From: Pseudomonas eucalypticola
GTDB taxonomy: Bacteria; Pseudomonadota; Gammaproteobacteria; Pseudomonadales; Pseudomonadaceae
Assembly (NCBI RefSeq): GCF_013374995.1
Contig: NZ_CP056030.1
Span: 2,326,501 to 2,390,500, forward strand
DNA length: 64,000 nucleotides
Direction: 5' to 3'
Of this stretch, positions 34,689-43,021 are shown one piece after another. Within the stretch, counting starts at the first letter, position 1; the number at the start of each line of letters is the position of its first letter. The position numbers and the translations under genes were made by a program. The notes beneath the pieces were generated by a model that made no database searches, was not told where the DNA came from, and saw only the letters and a program-made list of their open reading frames with translations.

Positions 34689-35663
34689 TCAATGGGCGGC
34701 GGTGTCCTCGATGTGGGCGCGGATCAGGGTGTCGAAGTCCGGGTCGGCCTTGAACCCCAGCGAGCGCGCGTAGGGCGCTTCGACCCGGCTGGGCCAGCTT
34801 TCGACGATGCGCTGGATGGTTGCGTCCGGCTCCCAGCGAATCAGCTTCACGGCGTCAGGGCCGGCCACCCGTTCCAGGGCCGCGACCATGTCAGCGACGG
34901 TGGTGGTCAGGCCGGGCAGGGGAATCACCCGCTGGTTGCCCAGGGCTTCGGGGGCCAGGGTCATGGCCAGCAGCATCGATTCGACCGCCCGGCGTGGGGA
35001 GGACAGGTACACCGGGGTGTCGGGGCGCACCGGGCACACGGCCGGCAAGCCCGCCAGCGGTTCGCGGATGATCGAGCTGAAGAAGGTCGACGCTGCCTTG
35101 TTGGGCTTGCCGGGCCGCACGGCGATGGTGGGCAGGCGCAGCACGCGGCCATCGATGAAGCCTTTGCGCGCATAGTCGGCGACCAGCAGTTCACCCACGG
35201 CCTTTTGCATGCCGTATGACGATTGCGGGGTGAGCGCGGTGTCGTCGTTGACCACGTGCGGCAGCACGCCGCCGAACACCGCGAAGCCGCTAGCGTACAC
35301 CAGGCGTGGGGCGCGGCCTTGCTGGCGCAGGGTTTCAAGCAGGGTCATGAGGCCGTGCAGGTTGACCTGCATGCCCAGGTCGAAGTCCGCCTCGGCGGCG
35401 CTGCTGACCACGGCCGCCAGGTGCCACACCAGGTCGATGCCGTCGGTGATGCGTGCCAGGGTGGGAGCATCGCTGATGTCGCCCGTGACGACCTCGAGGC
35501 GGGGGTCGCTGGGTACGCCTTCGCCGTCGAAGGCGTCGAACAGCACGATGCGTTCGACGGTGCGCGGGGCCTGGCCGTCGAGGGCCAGGGTGCCGAGGTC
35601 GAGCAGGCGCTGGGCCAGTTGCTTGCCGATGAAACCGGTACCACCGGTGATCAGAATACGCAT
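34689..35663 (-). CDS. denD: NAD-dependent epimerase/dehydratase family, D-erythronate dehydrogenase-like
   Basis: A 324-aa extended SDR. The Rossmann motif is ILITGGTGFIGKQLA (about residues 3-17); the catalytic YxxxK is SSYGMQKAVGE (about 145-155). It resembles the DenD proteins that oxidise D-erythronate at C2, including the VVSSAAEADFDLGMQVN region and the acid-sugar binding PGLTTTVADMV segment. The kinase (DUF1537), isomerase and decarboxylase that usually complete the D-erythronate pathway are absent here, so the substrate in this cluster may differ. The ATG at 35663 is preceded by AAGGA and an AACAACAA motif. Confidence 0.8.
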   Translation of the reverse strand: MRILITGGTGFIGKQLAQRLLDLGTLALDGQAPRTVERIVLFDAFDGEGVPSDPRLEVVTGDISDAPTLARITDGIDLVWHLAAVVSSAAEADFDLGMQVNLHGLMTLLETLRQQGRAPRLVYASGFAVFGGVLPHVVNDDTALTPQSSYGMQKAVGELLVADYARKGFIDGRVLRLPTIAVRPGKPNKAASTFFSSIIREPLAGLPAVCPVRPDTPVYLSSPRRAVESMLLAMTLAPEALGNQRVIPLPGLTTTVADMVAALERVAGPDAVKLIRWEPDATIQRIVESWPSRVEAPYARSLGFKADPDFDTLIRAHIEDTAAH

Positions 35664-35673
35664 GGGGTGTTCC

Positions 35674-35681
35674 TTGTTGTT
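35674..35681 (-). promoter_or_regulatory. A-rich Crc/Hfq target motif in the denD leader
   Basis: AACAACAA on the minus strand, directly before the AAGGA ribosome binding site and 11 bases before the ATG. It is an exact AANAANAA match. The surrounding CATAACAACAAGGA is repeated before the SDR gene (37485-37492). Confidence 0.6.
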
Positions 35682-35741
35682 ATGAACGTAACGGTCGTTG
35701 TTCGCTGTGCGGGGGCATCACGGCCGGCGCCGCCGCCTACG

Positions 35742-35828
35742 GTGGGACCGGGCGAAGCTCGGGAAGCCGGCACCGCGGGCAGGCTGATACGGCGCGGTGT
35801 TCTTTTCCCGAGCTTCGCCCGGTCCCAC
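35742..35828. repeat. Perfect 24-bp inverted repeat (REP/BIME-like)
   Basis: Left arm 35742-35765 (GTGGGACCGGGCGAAGCTCG...) and right arm 35805-35828 are exact reverse complements around a 39-base centre. It lies between the convergently spaced ends of two genes in one operon (FAH stop and denD leader). The arm is related to GTGGGACCGGGCTTGCCCGG in the 28.6-29.4 kb array. Likely a BIME-type element affecting mRNA stability. Confidence 0.75.
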
Positions 35829-35847
35829 AGGGGGATGGCAAAGCACC

Positions 35848-36696
35848 TTAATCGGCCTGCACGGTCCGCTGGCGCTGCTCGCCCAGCCCGGCGATGCCCA
35901 GGCGCATCTCCTGGCCGGGCTTGAGGAACACCGGGTCGGGCTTGACGCCCAAGCCCACCCCCGGTGGCGTGCCGGTGGAAATGATGTCGCCGGGCTGCAG
36001 CGACATGCAGCGGCTGAGGTAGGCGATCAGCGCCGGGATCTGGAACACCAGGGTGCGGGTGTTGCCGTCCTGGTAGCGGTGGCCGTCCACCTCCAGCCAC
36101 AAGTCCAGCTGGTGCGGGTCGGCCACCTCGTCGCGGGTCACCAGCCACGGGCCGATGGGCCCGAAGGTGTCGAAGCCCTTGCCCTTGTCCCAGGTACCGC
36201 CACGCTCCAATTGCCATTCGCGTTCGGAAATGTCATTGATCACGCAATAGCCGGCCACATGCTCCCAGGCATTGGCTTCATCGATGTAGCGTCCGCCCTT
36301 GCCGATGACCACGCCCAATTCCACTTCCCAGTCGGTTTTCTTCGACCCTCGGGGAATCTCCACGTCGTCGTTGGGCCCGCAGATGGCGCTGGTCCATTTG
36401 TTGAAGATCACCGGTTCGCTGGGCACCGCCATGTTCGATTCGGCAGCGTGGTCGGCATAGTTCAGGCCGATGCAGATGAACTTGCCCACCTGGCCCACGC
36501 AGGGGCCGATGCGCGGGGTACCCGGCACCAGGGGCAGGCTGCGTGCCTGCAATCCTGCCAGCTTGGCCAGGCTTTCCGGTTCCAGCTGGGCACCGCCGAT
36601 GTCCGGGACATGGCCGCTGAGGTCGCGGATCTGCCCTTGGTCGTCCAGCAGGCCGGGTTTTTCCTGGCCCTTGGGGCCGTAGCGCAGCAATTTCAT
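35848..36696 (-). CDS. Fumarylacetoacetate hydrolase family protein (diketo-deoxy sugar acid hydrolase-like)
   Basis: A 282-aa FAH enzyme. The short N-terminal domain leads to the catalytic core CIGLNYADHAAESN (about residue 72), metal ligands in TDWEVELGVVIGKG (about 115-128) and the TGTPPGVGLG lid (about 240). It belongs to the group that includes 2,4-diketo-3-deoxy-L-fuconate and -rhamnonate hydrolases and the so-called ureidoglycolate lyases. It follows the SDR gene by 36 bases, the same pairing as in diketo-hydrolase sugar-acid pathways, where it would cleave the diketo acid to pyruvate plus a hydroxyacid. The ATG at 36696 follows AGGAAG. Confidence 0.85.
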   Translation of the reverse strand: MKLLRYGPKGQEKPGLLDDQGQIRDLSGHVPDIGGAQLEPESLAKLAGLQARSLPLVPGTPRIGPCVGQVGKFICIGLNYADHAAESNMAVPSEPVIFNKWTSAICGPNDDVEIPRGSKKTDWEVELGVVIGKGGRYIDEANAWEHVAGYCVINDISEREWQLERGGTWDKGKGFDTFGPIGPWLVTRDEVADPHQLDLWLEVDGHRYQDGNTRTLVFQIPALIAYLSRCMSLQPGDIISTGTPPGVGLGVKPDPVFLKPGQEMRLGIAGLGEQRQRTVQAD

Positions 36697-36732
36697 CGCA
36701 AACTTCCTGATTCGGGTCGGGTGGGAAAAAGT

Positions 36733-37473
36733 CTAGTTGCTCATGCCGCCGTCGATCACATGGACAGCGCCAGTGGTATAGGCGCTGGCCTCCGAGCCCA
36801 GGTACAGGGCCAACCGAGCGATCTCCTCGGGCGTGCCCAGGCGGCCCATGGGCTGGCGCGCCACGAAGGCCTGGTACACCTCGGCCTCGCTGCGACCTTC
36901 GGCGCGGGCCTGGTCGGCGATGCGCTGGCGCAGGGAGGGCGAGTCGACGGTGCCGGGGCAGATAGCGTTGCAGCGGATACCCTGGGCCACGTAGTCGGCG
37001 GCCACGGATTTGGTCAGGCCGATCACCGCCGCCTTGCTCGCCGAATAGGCGAAGCGGTTGGGCACGCCCTTCACGCTGGAGGCCACGGAGGCCATGTTGA
37101 CGATGCTGCCTCTGCCCGCGGCGAGCATGCCCGGCAGCACGGCGCGGATCATGCGGTACATGGCCGTGACGTTGAGGTCGAAGGAGAACTGCCAGGCTTG
37201 CTCGTCGCACTCCAGCAAGCTGCCGCTGTGCACATAGCCCGCGCAATTGAACAGCACATCGACGGTGCCCACCTGTTCGGCCACGGCCAGGATGGCGGCG
37301 GGGTCGGTGACGTCCAGGGCCAGTGCCTGAACACCCGGCACATCGCGCAGGCCGTCGATGTTCAGGTCGGTGGCGATGACGTGGGCGCCGGCCTGCTGGA
37401 AGGCCAATACCGAGGCACGGCCAATACCCTGGGCAGCGGCCGTGATCAACACACGTTTGTCAGCGAGGCTCAT
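36733..37473 (-). CDS. SDR oxidoreductase, 2-keto-3-deoxy-L-fuconate dehydrogenase-like
   Basis: A 246-aa classical SDR. The cofactor motif is TAAAQGIGRA (about residues 10-19), then NCAGYVHSG and the catalytic S-Y-K set in ASVASS...RFAYSASKAAVIG (about 135-160). The C-terminal segment GIRCNAICPGTVDSPSLRQR is characteristic of the 2-keto-3-deoxy-L-fuconate dehydrogenase / DHRS6 group. Start at ATG 37473 (MSLADKRVL), because AAGGA precedes it; the ten codons upstream are leader. First gene of the operon, divergent from the LysR gene. Confidence 0.87.
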   Translation of the reverse strand: MSLADKRVLITAAAQGIGRASVLAFQQAGAHVIATDLNIDGLRDVPGVQALALDVTDPAAILAVAEQVGTVDVLFNCAGYVHSGSLLECDEQAWQFSFDLNVTAMYRMIRAVLPGMLAAGRGSIVNMASVASSVKGVPNRFAYSASKAAVIGLTKSVAADYVAQGIRCNAICPGTVDSPSLRQRIADQARAEGRSEAEVYQAFVARQPMGRLGTPEEIARLALYLGSEASAYTTGAVHVIDGGMSN

Positions 37474-37484
37474 GGGGGAGGTCC

Positions 37485-37492
37485 TTGTTGTT
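37485..37492 (-). promoter_or_regulatory. A-rich Crc/Hfq target motif in the SDR leader
   Basis: AACAACAA on the minus strand, 11 bases before the ATG at 37473 and touching the AAGGA site. Same context (CATAACAACAAGGA) as before denD. An exact match to the Hfq/Crc consensus AANAANAA. Confidence 0.6.
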
Positions 37493-37652
37493 ATGAAGCA
37501 CATCCGCTTGGGCTCTGTATGGAATGCATCCCAACTCGGCCATGCTGCGTTGAAAACAGCCGCTGGAATGCCCTTGAAGAATAGACACTAGATCGTCTTG
37601 CCGATAATCGCCAATGAGTTATTCTCACCTTTCAATAACCAGGGGTTATCGC

Positions 37653-38585
37653 ATGGCCGAGGTGTCCTACAACCAATTGTGCAACTGGCTGCGGTTCCGC
37701 CACCTTGTGTTGATCGACACCCTGGCCCGAACCCAGAACATGCACGCCACTGCCCAGCAAATGAACATCAGCCAGCCGGCGGTGAGCAAGATGCTGCGCG
37801 AGGCCGAGAAAATGCTCGGCTTCGACCTGTTCCAGCGCCTGCCGCGCAGCCTGCAGCCCACCGACCTGGGGCTGCACGTGGCGCGCTACGCGCAGATCGC
37901 CCTCAATGACGCGCGCCATTTCGTCGGCCAGGTCAACGACCTGCGCGAGGGTGGCCACGGCCTGTTGAAAATCGGCACCATCTTCGCCCCCACATCCCTG
38001 GCCTTGCCCCAGGCCATTGTCGCCGTCAAACAGCGGTGGCCGCTGCTGACCCTGGAAGTGCTGGAGGGCACCAGCGCCAACCTGTTGACCATGCTCGAAC
38101 ACAAGCAATTGGACCTGGTAGTCGCGCGCTTCACCCTGGACCGCCATCGGCAGCTGTTCGACTTCCAGCCCCTGGCCCCGGAACCGCTATGCCTGGTCGC
38201 CGGTAGCCAGCACCCGCTGGCGGGCAATTGCGATCTGCCGCTGGCTGAACTGGGGCAGTGGCCGTGGATCGTCTACCCCTCGGGCACCCCCATGCGTGCC
38301 CGGCTGGAGCGCGCATTTGCCGAGGCGGGCATGCAGTCGCCGGGCAATACCGTGGAAACCATTTCGATGCAGACCACCCTGCAGTTGCTGCAGACCGCGC
38401 CCATGCTGGCCATGTTGGCGGAGTCCATGGTCGAGCCGGACATCCGCGCGGGCAGGCTGACGCGGTTGAACCTGCCATTTCCGTTGGTGCTGGATGACTA
38501 TGGCATCATCACGCGGCGCGGGGAGGTACCGGGGTGGTCGGCGCAGGCGTTCATCGAAGCACTGGGCGACCGGCAACGGCCGTAG
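37653..38585 (+). CDS. LysR-family transcriptional regulator
   Basis: A 310-aa LTTR. HTH at about residues 12-70 (LARTQNMHATAQQMNISQPAVSK), then the GbpR/GalR-type substrate-binding domain. Start set at ATG 37653 (MAEVSYNQ), with CAGGGG before it; an earlier ATG at 37614 lies in the probable promoter. A CAATAACC...GGTTATCG dyad overlaps this region. It is divergent from the SDR gene, placing it as the regulator of the whole sugar-acid cluster. Confidence 0.87.
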   Translation: MAEVSYNQLCNWLRFRHLVLIDTLARTQNMHATAQQMNISQPAVSKMLREAEKMLGFDLFQRLPRSLQPTDLGLHVARYAQIALNDARHFVGQVNDLREGGHGLLKIGTIFAPTSLALPQAIVAVKQRWPLLTLEVLEGTSANLLTMLEHKQLDLVVARFTLDRHRQLFDFQPLAPEPLCLVAGSQHPLAGNCDLPLAELGQWPWIVYPSGTPMRARLERAFAEAGMQSPGNTVETISMQTTLQLLQTAPMLAMLAESMVEPDIRAGRLTRLNLPFPLVLDDYGIITRRGEVPGWSAQAFIEALGDRQRP

Positions 38586-38595
38586 GCGCTGGCTT

Positions 38596-39372
38596 TCAAT
38601 CCAGCCGGGCGTACCCCCACTGCACCGCTTGCGTCTCGTAGCGTTGCACCACCTCATAATCGGCCAGGCGCGCTGGCAGCACCTGTACGATGCCCAAGGT
38701 GTCCGTTATCTCGGGGTCGCTGCGCAGCCCGCTGTTCAGCGCGTCGAGCAGATCGGCCACCGGCACGTCGTTGTGGGCACTGATGTACGGCAACGTCGGG
38801 CTGTTCACGGTCCGCCCCAATACCCTCACCTGCGCTACCGTTTGAGGCGCAAAGCGCTTGAGGTAGGCAAAGGTCACGCTATCGATGGCGGCCAGGTCGG
38901 CCTGGCCGGCCGCCACCCGCCGCAGGCTTTCGCGGTGGCTGCCGCTGATGCTTACCCGGGCGAAAAATCGTCCGTCGCGGGCCAGCGGTGCCACGGCATG
39001 GCGCAGCAGGTTCATGCCGCTGTTGGAGTCCTCGCCGTTGACCGCCGCATGGCTGCCGCGCAGGTCGGCAAGGTGCTGCCATGACGCCTGATGGTGGACA
39101 ACCAGCAGGCTGCAATGCTCGCCACCCTGGGCATCGGGCAGGTCGAAACAGGGCCGGCCAATCACCCGAACCCTGTCCTTGAGGCGGGTGACAAGGGGGT
39201 AGCCGCAGGTCTGGCCGATCAGCAGGCGCGGGTTGAGCCATAGCTGTTCAAGGGGCTCGTCGTCCCGCTGGCGGTGGCCGATGCCCAGCACGCGCAGGGT
39301 ATGGGCCAGCCAGCGCTCACTGGCCTGCAACACCTGGGTCGGCGCCACGTACATCGGCAGTTCGGCGATCAT
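38596..39372 (-). CDS. PhnD-like periplasmic/phosphonate-type substrate-binding protein
   Basis: A 258-aa protein with the two-lobe PhnD/SsuA2 fold (PF12974). Recognisable are LIGQTCGYPLVTRL, ...LRGSHAAVNGEDSNSGMNLLRH, ISGSHRESLRRVAAGQADLAAIDSVTF and PTLPYISA. Start set at ATG 39372, with GAGGAG upstream; it has no obvious signal peptide from there. It lies 10 bases after the desaturase stop, so the two are co-transcribed. No ABC permease or ATPase accompanies it. The lack of a signal peptide and transporter suggests a sensor or ligand-binding accessory role. Confidence 0.8.
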   Translation of the reverse strand: MIAELPMYVAPTQVLQASERWLAHTLRVLGIGHRQRDDEPLEQLWLNPRLLIGQTCGYPLVTRLKDRVRVIGRPCFDLPDAQGGEHCSLLVVHHQASWQHLADLRGSHAAVNGEDSNSGMNLLRHAVAPLARDGRFFARVSISGSHRESLRRVAAGQADLAAIDSVTFAYLKRFAPQTVAQVRVLGRTVNSPTLPYISAHNDVPVADLLDALNSGLRSDPEITDTLGIVQVLPARLADYEVVQRYETQAVQWGYARLD

Positions 39373-39382
39373 GCGCGGCTCC

Positions 39383-40321
39383 TCAGTGCCAGGGGTGCAG
39401 TGGGCTGTCGATGGGGCGCAGGCCATGGCGGCGAAACAGTTCACCGTAGCCGTGCACCAGGAAATGGCCACTGCGGCGCAGCCAGTCTTCTCGCCGTTGG
39501 CGGTAGACCCGCGGCAGGTAATACCAGGGTAGGCCGGGCAGGTCGTGGTGCACCAGGTGCAGGTTGAGGTTCAGGAACAGCCAGCGCCAGGGCCAGCCGG
39601 CTTCGTTGATCACCGAGCGCTGTTCCGGGGACTGGGCCGGACGGTGCTCGTAATAGGAACGCACCATCGACAGGGCCAGCGCCAGCAGGCTGGCGGTGAC
39701 GTAGCCCAGTACGCCGATACCGCCCTGGCTGTGAACGAACGCCAGTAAGGCCAGCACGCACACCCCGTGGCATAGCCACATGAGCCAGGCCTGGACCACG
39801 CCTTGACGCAGGCGAGTGGCTTCGGCGACCAGCAAGCTCGCCAGCGCCAGCGCAGGGCCCACCAGCAAACGCCCGCAGAGCGTCTTGTTCAACCAGTGCA
39901 GCCTGCGCGCCAGCCCACCGCTGCTGGCCCAGGCGCTCTGGTCGACATAGCGGCTTTCAGGGTCGCGCCTGGGGCGGGTCAGCTCGGCGTCACGGTGGTG
40001 CAGCAGGTGGCCGTCGCGGTACAGGGTATAGGGGTACCATAGCGCGAACGGGGCATAGCCCAGCAGCTTGTTGACCCAGGGCAGGCGCGTAGGGTGGCCA
40101 TGCAGCAATTCGTGTTGCAGCGACATCCACAGGGTGATCAGCGGAACCAGCAACACCAGGGTCACCCCGGAACCCAGCCTGGGGCCGTAGTGGATCAGGC
40201 CGAACCAGCCCGCGTAGGTGCCCAGCAGCAATAGCCAGGTGGGCCAGTCGGTGCGGGCGGTCCAGGTACGTTGCAGGGCGGTGATGCCGTGCTGGTGTGC
40301 AGCGTCGAGATAGGCAGGCAT
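39383..40321 (-). CDS. Membrane fatty acid desaturase family protein
   Basis: A 312-aa integral membrane di-iron desaturase/hydroxylase. All three histidine boxes are visible: HELLHGH (box 1), HLLHH (box 2) and HLVHHD (box 3), with hydrophobic spans between. Related to beta-carotene hydroxylase or alkane/fatty acid desaturases; the substrate is unknown. Co-transcribed with the PhnD-like gene downstream, an unusual pairing. The ATG at 40321 has AT-rich sequence upstream (about 40360-40420), probably the promoter. Confidence 0.85.
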   Translation of the reverse strand: MPAYLDAAHQHGITALQRTWTARTDWPTWLLLLGTYAGWFGLIHYGPRLGSGVTLVLLVPLITLWMSLQHELLHGHPTRLPWVNKLLGYAPFALWYPYTLYRDGHLLHHRDAELTRPRRDPESRYVDQSAWASSGGLARRLHWLNKTLCGRLLVGPALALASLLVAEATRLRQGVVQAWLMWLCHGVCVLALLAFVHSQGGIGVLGYVTASLLALALSMVRSYYEHRPAQSPEQRSVINEAGWPWRWLFLNLNLHLVHHDLPGLPWYYLPRVYRQRREDWLRRSGHFLVHGYGELFRRHGLRPIDSPLHPWH

Positions 40322-40480
40322 GGCAGGCCAGGTGCGTGATGGGACGACGGCACCATAGCAACATTTTTTATATCGTAAAAATCACCAGTTGCTACTTGGA
40401 TAGATGAAAAACTAATAAGTCGCCGCCTCAACGCATTGCCGCCTCGGCTCCGGACGGCCGGGCCCATCGTCTAGTCGCCC

Positions 40481-41386
40481 TTAGCCCCGGGCGGCCAGCA
40501 GCCGGGGGAGGGCGCCGCCGAACATGTTCACCAGCAAGCCGGCGATCACCACCAGGGCGCTGGCCACCTGCGCAGCGGACAGGGTTTCGCCCAGCAGCAG
40601 GTTGGCGCTGACCAGGCCGACTACCGGCACCAGCAGCGACAGCGGCGCAATGCGCCAGGCTTCGTAGCGCTTGAGCAATTGGCCCCACACGGCGTAGCCG
40701 AACAACGTGGCCAGGAATGCCAGGTACACTAGGGAAAAGGCCGTCTGCGCCGAGAGGTTTTCCACGCTCTGCAGCATGACCTGGGGGCCATCCACCAGCC
40801 AGGAACAGGCCAGGAACGGGATCACCGGTACCAGTGCGCTCCAGACCACCAGCGACATCATCGAGGTGGGATGCTGGCGCGCGATCACCTTGTTCGTGAC
40901 ATTCCCCAAGCTCCAGGCGACCGCCGCGCCCAAGGTCAGCAGCAAGGGCAACAGCGGCAACGCCTGGGCCTGCGCGCTGGCATCGCCGGCCTTGGCCAGC
41001 AACCCCATGCCCACGCCGGCGATCAACATGCCCGCCACATGGTGCCAGTGGAGTTTTTCCGAGAGCAGCAGGGCCGCCAGGAGCATGGTGAAGAACGCCT
41101 GGGCCTGCAGGATCAGCGAAGCGATCCCGGCGGGCATGCCCAGCTTGATGCTGAGAAAGAGAAAGCCGAACTGCCCGAAACTGATGGTCATGCCATAGGC
41201 CAGCAGCCACTTGAGCGGAACGGCCGGGCGTTTGACGAAGAACACGGCGGGAAATGCCACCAGGGCAAAGCGCAGGCCCCCTAGCAGGAAGGGCGGCATG
41301 CCATGCAGCCCCACCTTGATCACCACGAAGTTGATGCCCCAGGCCACCACCACGGCGAGGGCGAGTATTCTGTCGGTCAAGCGCAT
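40481..41386 (-). CDS. EamA/DMT-family transporter
   Basis: A 301-aa protein with ten helices in two EamA repeats; the repeat boundary is near residue 145. MRLTDRILALAVVVAWGINFVVIKVGLHGMPPFLL is typical, of which the first 20 residues include the start. Divergent from the MocR-type regulator at 41490, a common pairing in which MocR controls an exporter of an amino acid or amine. The substrate is unknown. Confidence 0.87.
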   Translation of the reverse strand: MRLTDRILALAVVVAWGINFVVIKVGLHGMPPFLLGGLRFALVAFPAVFFVKRPAVPLKWLLAYGMTISFGQFGFLFLSIKLGMPAGIASLILQAQAFFTMLLAALLLSEKLHWHHVAGMLIAGVGMGLLAKAGDASAQAQALPLLPLLLTLGAAVAWSLGNVTNKVIARQHPTSMMSLVVWSALVPVIPFLACSWLVDGPQVMLQSVENLSAQTAFSLVYLAFLATLFGYAVWGQLLKRYEAWRIAPLSLLVPVVGLVSANLLLGETLSAAQVASALVVIAGLLVNMFGGALPRLLAARG

Positions 41387-41489
41387 GAAGCATTCCTTGT
41401 ATCACTGATAGCGTGTTCGCTTGACTCGATTCTAGGGCCGCCGTAGCGTGCCGACGATACACAGATCCCGTGAATTAGAGGCAGTACAG

Positions 41490-42965
41490 ATGACATCACA
41501 GGAGGCTTGGCAGGCCGCGCGCTACCGGCAACTGGCCGAGCGGATCAAGGTCTCCATCGACAGCGGCGCACTGCAGCCTGGTACTCGCCTGCCGTCGGTG
41601 CGCACGCTGGCAGCGCAGTATGGTGTCAGCCAGACCACTGCCCTGAACGCGCTGCGCACCCTGGAAAACCAGCGCTACGCCGAGGCTCGGCCCAAGTCCG
41701 GGTTTTTCGTCGCCCAGGCATCGGCGGCCCGCCATGACCAGGCCAAGGTCATCGCCCCCCTGGACGAACAGACCGAACTGCACCTGGCCCTCGTGGGCAG
41801 CGAGTGCCGCGTGCGGCTCGACCTGGCCAACGGCAGCAGCGACCTGTACCCGCTGGAAAAAATGGCCGTGTTGCTGCGCAAGGCCAGCCAGGCGAAACCG
41901 GCGGTATTGGGCACCGCCGTCAAGGGCACGGGCTATCCGCCGCTCAAAGCCGAGATTGTCCGCCGTGCGCTGCACCATGGCTGCAACCTGGACCCCGACG
42001 CCCTGCTGATCACCAACGGCTGCATCGAAGCCCTGTCACTGGCCTTGCGCGCAACCCTGAGCGCAGGTGATGCGGTGGCCGTCGAATCGCCCTGCTATTT
42101 TGTCTTGCTGCACATGCTCCAGAGCCTCGGCCTGCGCGTGGTGGAGGTGCCTGCCGGCGCCGCCGGGTACGTTGACGTAGACCGTCTGCTCGCCTTGTTC
42201 GAAAACCGGGCTGTGAACGCCTTCGTCACCTTGGCCAACATCAACAACCCATTGGGCAAAAGCATTCCCAGCCCCGCCAAGGCTGTCATCGCGGCGAGCG
42301 CCGACGCGCACGGAATCGTCATCATCGAGGACGACATCTTTGGCGATACCGCTTTCGGTGAACAGCGCCCGTTTCCGTTTCTGGCCTTCAGCCCCAACGC
42401 GCTGTTGTGCAGCGGCTTCTCCAAGACCCTGGCGCCGGGCCTGCGCATAGGCTGGGTTTACAGCCGCCAGCACAGCCGCCGGTTGATGATGCTCAAATAC
42501 ACCTCCAGCATGGGCACCTCGATACCCCCGCAACGGGCAATTGCCGAGATGCTTTGCAATGGTGGCTACGACGCACACCTGCGCCGATTGCGCAGCACAT
42601 TGGCCACGCAGATCCGGCAGCTGCGCGAAGCGGTAGTGTACAGTTTTCCGGTTGGCACGCAGGTGTCGGAGCCCGAAGGCGGGTATGTGCTGTGGGTACA
42701 GATGCCGCCGGGTGCGCTGAATGTCAGGGAGCTGTTCATCAAGGCCCGAACACGGGGGATCGGCATCGCGCCGGGGCACATCTTCGCCACGGACGGGCGC
42801 TACGATCACTGTTTTCGCTTGAATGCAGGGTTCGGTTGGGATCAGGACGTGGCCGCCGCTATCGAGCAATTGGCGACATGGTGCGGTGAATCACTGGCCG
42901 TCGATAACCGCGCGTTATCGCCCAATCGAATGTTGTCATTGGGCAAACCCGCCACCCCTCTCTAA
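41490..42965 (+). CDS. MocR-type GntR regulator with aminotransferase-like domain
   Basis: A 491-aa MocR/PdxR-family protein. N-terminal GntR winged HTH at about residues 8-75 (LQPGTRLPSVRTLAAQYGVS), then a class I aminotransferase fold. The PLP lysine is in LLCSGFSKTLAPGLRIGW (about residue 318) and the conserved aspartate in IIEDDIFGD. Start at ATG 41490 (MTSQEAWQ) with GAGG upstream, rather than 41448. Binds DNA in response to PLP or an amino compound; probably regulates the divergent EamA exporter. Confidence 0.88.
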   Translation: MTSQEAWQAARYRQLAERIKVSIDSGALQPGTRLPSVRTLAAQYGVSQTTALNALRTLENQRYAEARPKSGFFVAQASAARHDQAKVIAPLDEQTELHLALVGSECRVRLDLANGSSDLYPLEKMAVLLRKASQAKPAVLGTAVKGTGYPPLKAEIVRRALHHGCNLDPDALLITNGCIEALSLALRATLSAGDAVAVESPCYFVLLHMLQSLGLRVVEVPAGAAGYVDVDRLLALFENRAVNAFVTLANINNPLGKSIPSPAKAVIAASADAHGIVIIEDDIFGDTAFGEQRPFPFLAFSPNALLCSGFSKTLAPGLRIGWVYSRQHSRRLMMLKYTSSMGTSIPPQRAIAEMLCNGGYDAHLRRLRSTLATQIRQLREAVVYSFPVGTQVSEPEGGYVLWVQMPPGALNVRELFIKARTRGIGIAPGHIFATDGRYDHCFRLNAGFGWDQDVAAAIEQLATWCGESLAVDNRALSPNRMLSLGKPATPL

Positions 42966-43021
42966 AGTGCAGGAGCCCCCACGCGCTCGCGTTCGGGGCC
43001 TACCGCTCACAGAGGCGTGTC

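Noticed and set aside
35797..37584. 595-codon plus-strand open frame
   Set aside because: Antisense shadow of the FAH and SDR genes, which have clear motifs and initiation signals.
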